From positions 186,001 through 250,000 of the forward strand of contig CAXBIS010000002.1 of the NCBI GenBank assembly GCA_963975885.1: a stretch of DNA of 64,000 nt, read 5' to 3'. This document shows, in pieces, positions 54,938 through 64,000 of this stretch. The first letter of the stretch is position 1. Every line of letters begins with the position of its first letter. Source of the stretch: Pseudazoarcus sp963975885. GTDB lineage: Bacteria > Pseudomonadota > Gammaproteobacteria > Burkholderiales > Rhodocyclaceae. The notes below the pieces were generated by a model. It was not told the DNA's origin. It worked only from the letters and a program-made list of their open reading frames with translations, and made no database searches. The translations under genes and the position numbers were made by a program.

Positions 54938-56428
54938 CTACGCCCCCGGCGCGATCGATGCGGGGTCGATGAGCACGGTCATGGGCATGCCCAGGCTTTT
55001 CTCGAGGCGGGTGAGTCGCGTGATCACGCGCTCGTCGACAACATAGCCGCGCGACAGCAGCAGGAAGCCGTCGATGTGGATGAGGTCACGCGCGAGCACC
55101 ATGCCGGTGCGCAGTGAGCGCGGCCGCAACGCTTCCACCGGGCCATCGCCGGCCATGCCCGCCGCGCCGTCAGCGACGTCCGCCTCGATGTCACCGCGCA
55201 GAATCGCGGCACCGCGCGCCTTGCCCTGGACACGCGACGCGTGGGCTTCCTGCTCGGCCGTCCAGTGGCGCAGCAGCGAGCGCACCACGCGCGGATCGTA
55301 GCGCGCGCCGCGCCCCTCGACGATGTATTCGCGCGCCTCGCTCTGCGAGTACTTGCGCTTGAAGTGGTCGCCGTGCTGCACCGCGTCGAAGTCGTTGACC
55401 ACAGCCAGGATGCGCGCGCCCAGCGGGATCGCCTCGCCCTTGAGACCGTCCGGGTAACCCTGTCCGTCGAAGCGTTCATGGTGGTGACGTATGATGCGCG
55501 CGGCTTCCTGCAACTGCTCGACCGCCATCAGCGCCAGCTCGCCGGTGACCGGGTGCTTGCGCACGATCGCGCGCTCGGGGTCGGACAGCTCGAGTTCGGG
55601 CTTGCGCAGCATGTCATCCGGCAGGCCGATCTTGCCCAGGTCATGCAGCAGGCCCGCAAGCATCACGTCCTGGGCGTCGGTGTCTTCCAGCCCCAGATCC
55701 TTCGCGATCGCGTGCGCCAGCTCCGCGACGCGCCGCGAGTGCCCGCCGAGGCGGCCCTCGCGCATCTCGATCAGCCCGGACAACACATGCACCGAATCGA
55801 TGAAGCTCTTCTTGAGCTTGCCGTGCGCGCTCTGCAGTTGCTCCATCGCGCCGCGCAGTTCCTCGGTACGTTGGGCCACACGCGCCTCGAGGGAGGTGTT
55901 CAGATCCTTGAGCAGGCGGTTCTGTCGCTGGGTCACCTCCACCAGGCGCCGGTTCTCGAGGGCCAGCCGGCGCGTCTCGATCGCGTGACGCACAATCAGG
56001 CGCAGGTCGTTGTCGTCCCAGGGCTTGCTGACGTAGCGATAGATCTCGCCGCGATTGATGGCCTGGATGGTCAGTGCCACATCCGAGAAACCGGTCAGCA
56101 GGATGCGCACCACGTCGGGCCAGCGCTCCCGCACCTTCTCGAGAAAGGCCGCGCCATCCATGCCCGGCATGCGCATGTCGGAAACGACCAGATCGACCGC
56201 CTCGTCCTCGAGATATTCGAAGGCGATCTCGGCGCTTTCGGCCAGCAGTACGCGATGGCCGCTGCCGCGGAACAGGCGGCGGAGCGCATGCAGGATGTTG
56301 GTCTCGTCGTCGACGAACAGAACCACGCCGCCGTCATCAGGCGCGGCGGGGCTAACGTCTTCAAGGCTGTCGTGGGCGGCGGTCTCGTCGACCCCGGAGT
56401 CCGGCTCGACCGGAGAGTTTGCATTCAT
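54938..56428 (-). CDS. REC-HD-GYP response regulator (RpfG-like c-di-GMP phosphodiesterase)
   Basis: 496 aa. An N-terminal acidic tail, REC (about 35-150; Asp in VSDMRMPGMDG), a coiled coil and HD-GYP (about 205-400; HDLGKIG, RKHPVTGE, HHHERFDGQGYPDGL). A C-terminal extension of about 95 residues is unusual. Likely output of the adjacent hemerythrin kinase. No ribosome binding site is seen before the ATG. Confidence 0.92.
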   Translation of the reverse strand: MNANSPVEPDSGVDETAAHDSLEDVSPAAPDDGGVVLFVDDETNILHALRRLFRGSGHRVLLAESAEIAFEYLEDEAVDLVVSDMRMPGMDGAAFLEKVRERWPDVVRILLTGFSDVALTIQAINRGEIYRYVSKPWDDNDLRLIVRHAIETRRLALENRRLVEVTQRQNRLLKDLNTSLEARVAQRTEELRGAMEQLQSAHGKLKKSFIDSVHVLSGLIEMREGRLGGHSRRVAELAHAIAKDLGLEDTDAQDVMLAGLLHDLGKIGLPDDMLRKPELELSDPERAIVRKHPVTGELALMAVEQLQEAARIIRHHHERFDGQGYPDGLKGEAIPLGARILAVVNDFDAVQHGDHFKRKYSQSEAREYIVEGRGARYDPRVVRSLLRHWTAEQEAHASRVQGKARGAAILRGDIEADVADGAAGMAGDGPVEALRPRSLRTGMVLARDLIHIDGFLLLSRGYVVDERVITRLTRLEKSLGMPMTVLIDPASIAPGA

Positions 56429-56434
56429 GCTTCA

Positions 56435-56463
56435 AGACTAGCGAAGCGGCGATGCGACCACAA
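56435..56463 (-). promoter_or_regulatory. Candidate promoter giving a leaderless HD-GYP mRNA
   Basis: Reverse-strand TTGTGG (56463-56458), a 17-base spacer and TAGTCT (56440-56435). The -10 box ends 6 bases before the ATG at 56428, so the transcript would begin at or next to the start codon. Confidence 0.4.
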
Positions 56464-56499
56464 GCAGGATTGACCCGCGGCAAGGCGCAACGCAGCGCG

Positions 56500-56505
56500 T
56501 AGAAT
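56500..56505 (+). promoter_or_regulatory. Candidate -10 box for the PAS-GGDEF gene
   Basis: TAGAAT, 66 bases before the ATG at 56571. A TTGACC lies upstream at 56470-56475 but 24 bases away, too far for a standard spacer. Confidence 0.3.
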
Positions 56506-56570
56506 GAACTGCTAATCTCAAGTCCGGCTCGGCGCATCCTGCCCCTGGCGGGAGTCTCAGGAGTTTCTCG

Positions 56571-58208
56571 ATGAAGTCCCCGATCGTCGTACTGCGAGAG
56601 GCGGGCGGCGTGCTGTGCTGGAATCGCGACGAGACCCACCGTCTCGTCGCACTGTCACCTCCCGTATCCGGTATCGCGGCCAACTGGCGCGATGGCCTGC
56701 CCCCATGGCGCGCGCATGTGCATGCGGATGACCTGGAACACGTCGCCAGCGCCCGCGACGAACTCGCCTGCTCCAGCGCGAGCTACCGCATCGAGTACCG
56801 CCTGTACGATCCTGTCGCGGGCGACTGTGCCCATGTCGTCGAAATCGTCCACGGCCGCCCGGACGGCGGCGCAAACGGCGTACTGCTGATGCTCGACGGC
56901 GAGCGGGCGCTCGCCGCCAGCGATGCGCTCACCGGCATGCGCCGGCGCGAAGAGCGCTTTCGCGCGCTGACGCGGCTGTCTGCAGACTGGTTCTGGGAAA
57001 CCGACGAAGAGGATCGCTTCGTCTACGTTTCCGACGGGGTCACGCGTGTGCTCGGCCTTACGTCTTCCGAGATTCTCGGGCGCACCCGCCAGGCGCTGAT
57101 CGGCAGCGACGACCAGGCGGGCATCGCCGAAGCGCGTCGCAAGGTTGCCGCACACGAGCCCTTCCGCGGGCTGCGCTACCAGATTGTCGCCGCAGACGGT
57201 CAGCGCCGGCACCTCGAGATCGCCGGCGAGCCGCGTTACGAGGACGGACGCTTCACCGGCTATCACGGCATCGCCCACGACGTCACTGCCGACGTCGAAC
57301 GCACCCGCGCGCTGCAACGTGCCAACCGCCGCCTGCGCGACGTCATCGAGACCACACCGGCCGGTTACGTCGAGGTCGGGGCCGACGGCCTGATCCGCAA
57401 CGTCAATCCGGCGATGTGCGAGATGTGCGGACGTGACCAGCGCGCACTCATCGGCCACCCCGCGCACGCGCTGTTTCCCGACCTGCCTGATGCGGCGGAC
57501 CTGGCCGACGCCGACGAGGTGGTGCTGGCCCACGGACTGGAGATGCGACTGCTCACCGACAACGGCGGGCAGCGCCACGTCTCGCTCAACGCGCGCATCG
57601 AGTTCGACGACGACGGCGGCATCGAAGCCATGACGGCCTTCGTCACCGACATTACCGCGCACAAGCAGGCGCAGACCGAACTCGAACGGCTCGCGATGAG
57701 CGATCCGGTGACCGGACTGTTCAACCGGAGCTTCCTCGAGCGACGCCTGCAGACCGTGCTCGAAACGGCACCGCGGCGCGAATGCAACGCCGTGATCTTC
57801 ATCGATCTGGACCGCTTCAAGGAGGTCAACGACACGCTGGGCCACGAGGCCGGTGACGCGCTGCTGCGCGAGCTGGGCAACCGCCTGCGCCTGGAGACGC
57901 GGCCCGGCGACATCGTCGCGCGATTCGGCGGTGACGAGTTCATCGTCGTCGCCCATTGTGCCGACGGCGAGAACTCGGCGCAGCGCATCGCCGAGAAATT
58001 GTGCGCCGCCATCTCGCGTCCCGTCGTCCTCGACGAGGGCGCGGCCGAGGTCGGCGCATCGATCGGCATCGCCCTGTTTCCGCGCGACGGAGACGATGCA
58101 GACACGCTGTTTCGCAAGGCGGATCTGGCGATGTACTCGGTCAAGCGCTCGGGGCGCAACGGCTGGCGTGTCTACGATGCCTCGCTCGAGGAGGACACGG
58201 CGGACTGA
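56571..58208 (+). CDS. PAS-GGDEF diguanylate cyclase
   Basis: 545 aa, soluble. A degenerate PAS-like N-terminus (about 10-110), two PAS domains (about 128-242 and 252-365) and GGDEF (about 370-538) with intact GGDEF 453-457 and an I-site RxxD 444-447, so product-inhibited c-di-GMP synthesis is expected. AGGAG lies 8 bases before the ATG. It is the only plus-strand gene of the signalling region, between two HD-GYP genes of opposite activity. Confidence 0.93.
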   Translation: MKSPIVVLREAGGVLCWNRDETHRLVALSPPVSGIAANWRDGLPPWRAHVHADDLEHVASARDELACSSASYRIEYRLYDPVAGDCAHVVEIVHGRPDGGANGVLLMLDGERALAASDALTGMRRREERFRALTRLSADWFWETDEEDRFVYVSDGVTRVLGLTSSEILGRTRQALIGSDDQAGIAEARRKVAAHEPFRGLRYQIVAADGQRRHLEIAGEPRYEDGRFTGYHGIAHDVTADVERTRALQRANRRLRDVIETTPAGYVEVGADGLIRNVNPAMCEMCGRDQRALIGHPAHALFPDLPDAADLADADEVVLAHGLEMRLLTDNGGQRHVSLNARIEFDDDGGIEAMTAFVTDITAHKQAQTELERLAMSDPVTGLFNRSFLERRLQTVLETAPRRECNAVIFIDLDRFKEVNDTLGHEAGDALLRELGNRLRLETRPGDIVARFGGDEFIVVAHCADGENSAQRIAEKLCAAISRPVVLDEGAAEVGASIGIALFPRDGDDADTLFRKADLAMYSVKRSGRNGWRVYDASLEEDTAD

Positions 58209-58211
58209 GTC

Positions 58212-59187
58212 TCAGTCGGCCCAGCGCGCGCGGATCACGAGCATCTCGGGCAGGTGTTCGACGAACAGGTCGACCAGGCGCGCGTCGAAATGGTGGCCGC
58301 GCTCGCGTTGCAGCAGTTCAACGGCTTCGTCGACCGGCCAGGCGTGCTTGTAGGGGCGTTCGCTGGTGAGCGCGTCGAACACGTCGGCGATTGCAACGAT
58401 GCGCGCCTCGATCGGGATGTCTTCGCCGGCCAGCCCGGCCGGATAGCCCGAGCCGTCCCATTTCTCGTGGTGGCACAGGGCGACTCGACGCGCCATTGCG
58501 AGCAGCCCGGTCTCGTGCTCGCCGATGATGCGACCGCCAATCTCGACATGACTGGCCATGATCTTCCATTCGTCCGCGTCGAGCTTGCCGGGCTTGCGCA
58601 GGATCGCGTCGGGAATGCCGATCTTGCCCACATCATGCATCGGCGCCGCGTGCAGGATCTCGTCGGCGACGCGCTCGCCCAGCCCGGCGGCGAGCGCCAG
58701 CACGCGCGAGTAGTGGCTCATGCGGATGACGTGGCGACCGGTCTCGTCGTCCTTGTACTCGGCGGCCACGCCCAGGCGCTGCACGATCTCCAGTCGTGTG
58801 GCGACCAGTTCCTCGACACGCACCAATTTCAGATGGGTGCGCACGCGGGCACGCACCACGGCAGGGCTGACCGGCTTGGTGAGGTAATCCACACCGCCGG
58901 CGTCGAAGCCGCGCGTCTCGTCACCGACCTCGGCCAACGCCGAGACGAAGATCACCGGAATCGAGGCGGTGGCCGCCTCCCCCTTGAGGGTGCGACACAC
59001 TTCGTAGCCGGTCAGGCCGGGCATCATCACGTCGAGCACAATCAGGTCGGGGCGTGTGCTGCGCGCGATCTGCAGTGCGCGTTCGCCTTCACGGGCGAAC
59101 AGCAGGCGATAATCCTCCTGCAGGATCTCGCGCAACACGTGCAGGTTCGACGGTTCATCGTCGACAAGCAGCAGGCACGGTCGCTCG

Positions 59188-59210
<23 letters not shown>
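58212..59210 (-). CDS. REC-HD-GYP response regulator
   Basis: 332 aa. REC (about 10-128; Asp in VLDVMMPGLTG, Lys in LTKPVSP) and HD-GYP (about 150-325; MHDVGKIGIPD, SHVEIGG, CHHEKWDGSGYPAGL, ADVFDALTSERPYK), all catalytic motifs intact. The ATG at 59210 lies 23 bases inside the end of the MHYT kinase gene, so its translation is probably coupled to that kinase and it is its likely output. Confidence 0.94.
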
Positions 59211-62526
<3,316 letters not shown>

Positions 62527-62565
62527 GCCGTTGCGCAGGCCTGTGTCGGGGATCAGATGCGGTTG

Positions 62566-63009
62566 TCAGCCACTGCGCCGTTCGGCGCCGGATTCGAGAA
62601 GGCTACGCAGACGCTCGCTGATGCGCCCGCGGCGCGCATCGAGCAACTCCCCACGCGCTTCCTCACGTCGCAGTCCGCGCTGAACCAGCACATCGAGCAT
62701 GCGACCGAAATAGCGTCGCCTGCGCTCGCCGGCTTCGCTCATGTCGCGCCGGTCGTCGAAGGTCTCCATCAGCGTCGATCCGCAGGAACAGTTGCGGAAC
62801 AGCTCGACGACCACGGCAGCCCCTTCCTCGTCGGCCGCCTCCTTCAAGCCACTGCCGCGCGGCACGGGCCGGGTCTCGCGCAGCCACTGCTCGGGGGTCT
62901 CGTACTCCCGGCCGCAACAGCTGCAACGGCGCGGAAAGCTTCCGGCCACCAGCTCGCGTAGTCCGGCGTAGAGCAGCCGGGCCTCGTCGCCTTGCAGACT
63001 CTGATTCAT
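62566..63009 (-). CDS. Cys-rich protein of unknown function next to the MHYT kinase
   Basis: 147 aa, not recognised with certainty. Two cysteine clusters, CSCC (about 28-31) and CSC (about 74-76), could form a zinc or iron site. The rest is charged and helical (GERRRRYFGRMLDVLVQRGLRREEAR). No signal peptide or membrane helix. It lies 39 bases upstream of the MHYT kinase on the same strand and is probably co-transcribed. The ATG at 63009 was chosen; the longer frame is antisense-like. Confidence 0.65.
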   Translation of the reverse strand: MNQSLQGDEARLLYAGLRELVAGSFPRRCSCCGREYETPEQWLRETRPVPRGSGLKEAADEEGAAVVVELFRNCSCGSTLMETFDDRRDMSEAGERRRRYFGRMLDVLVQRGLRREEARGELLDARRGRISERLRSLLESGAERRSG

Positions 63010-63120
63010 CGTCGTCCCCGCACATGCGCGCCCATGTTGCCATTCGACGCGGTGCAGGACAACGATTTTGCGGATCGGGGGAAAACGCTGACGGCGCACA
63101 ACCACGCATCGCAAACAAAA

Positions 63121-63171
63121 CGGAGCAATCCCGCACCGGCATGATTTGCATGCCGGTGCGGGATTGCTCCG
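63121..63171 (-). terminator. 23-bp perfect hairpin after the ATP-grasp gene
   Basis: CGGAGCAATCCCGCACCGGC (continuing ATG) at 63121-63143 is the exact reverse complement of 63149-63171, with a 5-base loop. On the minus strand it is followed by TTTTGTTTG, so it can act as the terminator of the gene ending at 63220, although the stem is far longer than usual. The 210 bases between the two genes hold nothing else that I can see. Confidence 0.75.
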
Positions 63172-63219
63172 TCACTGTGCTCCCGGCAATCGCCGGGTTC
63201 TCAGCGTCTTGCCGAGGGC

Positions 63220-64000
63220 TCAGACGTAGTAGTCCAGATCTTCCTGGTGCTTGAGCAGGTCGCGCATCGTGTAGGGATCCTCGCCGAAGAAATACACCAG
63301 ACCCCAGTGCGTGCCGAAGGCCGTGCGCTTGGTGACGATCTCCTCCAGTGGCGCGGTCAGCTCGTGCGACTCGAAGTACGGGTGATCCTCGGTTTCGGGC
63401 GGGATCTCCAGCTGGCTGACGACACGGCGGCGCGGATAGACACCAAAGCAACCAGCGTGACCCTTGGCATCCACGACCTCGCGCGGGAAGAAGGCGGTGA
63501 TCTCCTCCTCCGTTGTCTTGGGGTCGAAAGCCAGCACCAGGCCCTGATAGGCGTTGAAGCCGTAGGCGCGCTCGAGCAGTTCGAACACCTTGAAACCGGG
63601 CGGACGATAGGCGACCTCGCCCAGGTACATCTCATTGTCGCTGGTGACGAAGTACTCCGGGTGGATGAAGCCGAACTCGATGTCGAAGGTCTTGATCAGC
63701 TTTTCGATCTGCTTCTCGACCAGCGGGCGCAGCTTCTCCAGCTCGGGCGTGCCGGGCACGAACACCGAATAGCCCAGCGTCACGTACTCGGAGAGGTTGA
63801 GAAAGCGGATCTTGCCGTTGTGCACCCAGGCTTCGACCGCGAATTCCCAGCCATCGAGGTGACTTTCCATCAAGACCGGGAATTCCTCGTCGGGGATCGC
63901 ATCGATCTCGTCCGGTGTGCGGATCACGCGGTGACCCAGGCAGCCAGCCTTGTCGAAGGCCTTGAGGTGGATGGGGTCGTTGGGGTCGCCATCGAGCTTG
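63220..64000 (-). CDS. ATP-grasp family carboxylate-amine ligase-like protein (5' partial)
   Basis: At least 260 aa; the N-terminus lies beyond the window and the frame is open to the edge. ATP-grasp features: the PVLMESHLDGWEFAVEAWVHNGKIRFLNLSEY strand with conserved Glu, and GFIHPEYFV...LGEVAYRPPGFKVFELLERAYG, where metal-binding residues normally sit. It ligates an unknown acid and amine. It ends at a strong hairpin terminator and is separate from the signalling genes. Confidence 0.8.
   Translation of the reverse strand, partial: KLDGDPNDPIHLKAFDKAGCLGHRVIRTPDEIDAIPDEEFPVLMESHLDGWEFAVEAWVHNGKIRFLNLSEYVTLGYSVFVPGTPELEKLRPLVEKQIEKLIKTFDIEFGFIHPEYFVTSDNEMYLGEVAYRPPGFKVFELLERAYGFNAYQGLVLAFDPKTTEEEITAFFPREVVDAKGHAGCFGVYPRRRVVSQLEIPPETEDHPYFESHELTAPLEEIVTKRTAFGTHWGLVYFFGEDPYTMRDLLKHQEDLDYYV

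Overview
The window reads as a stretch of chromosome from a GC-rich betaproteobacterium, most likely order Rhodocyclales (Azoarcus/Thauera/Zoogloea-like). The reasons are the block mlaFEDACB - ABC-2 exporter - ibaG - murA - hisGD...hisBHA, a phasin gene (polyhydroxyalkanoate storage), a short-form HisG, and the miaB-phoH-ybeY-corC-lnt-glyQS run. The genus is inferred from gene order and protein flavour, not from a database search. I see no rRNA, CRISPR array, insertion sequence, prophage or integrase.

Region 1 (1-16,860) is housekeeping. It holds histidine biosynthesis, murA, phospholipid transport (mla) and, divergently, the Kdo/LPS-transport genes kdsD-kdsC-lptC-lptA, then an enoyl-CoA hydratase and a phasin. 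Two plus-strand genes break the minus-strand murA-his block: rnk lies between murA and hisG, and hisC sits in its expected slot but inverted. Region 2 (16,860-27,040) is a long minus-strand run, miaB-phoH-ybeY-corC-lnt-glyQ-glyS-gmhB-plsC, followed on the right by tRNA-Met and a cold-shock gene.

Region 3 (27,240-40,470) is metabolic. It holds an amidase with a TRAP transporter, an EamA exporter, a TerB-like protein, and a LysR regulator diverging from glyoxylate carboligase, hydroxypyruvate isomerase, glycerate kinase and a GlcG-like protein. No tartronate-semialdehyde reductase is present. An HDOD gene ends the region.

Region 4 (40,580-46,220) looks like a metal or oxidant stress module. 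A bufferin-type operon (bufA Cys-rich precursor, bufB DUF692/MNIO enzyme, bufC DUF2063 partner) is divergent from an OmpR-type two-component system followed by exported MsrA and MsrB. The divergent promoter region carries two mirror-oriented arrays of TCACG half-sites at 11-bp spacing.

Region 5 (46,220-63,010) is about 17 kb made almost entirely of signalling proteins: a REC-PAS-GGDEF-EAL-REC protein, two Cph1-like histidine kinases with an Rcp1-like response regulator between them, a hemerythrin-histidine kinase fusion, two REC-HD-GYP phosphodiesterases, a PAS-GGDEF cyclase, and an MHYT-PAS-PAS hybrid kinase with REC and Hpt. The inferred theme is control of cyclic di-GMP by oxygen, redox or other cues. 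A Cys-rich unknown, a 23-bp perfect hairpin and a partial ATP-grasp gene close the window.
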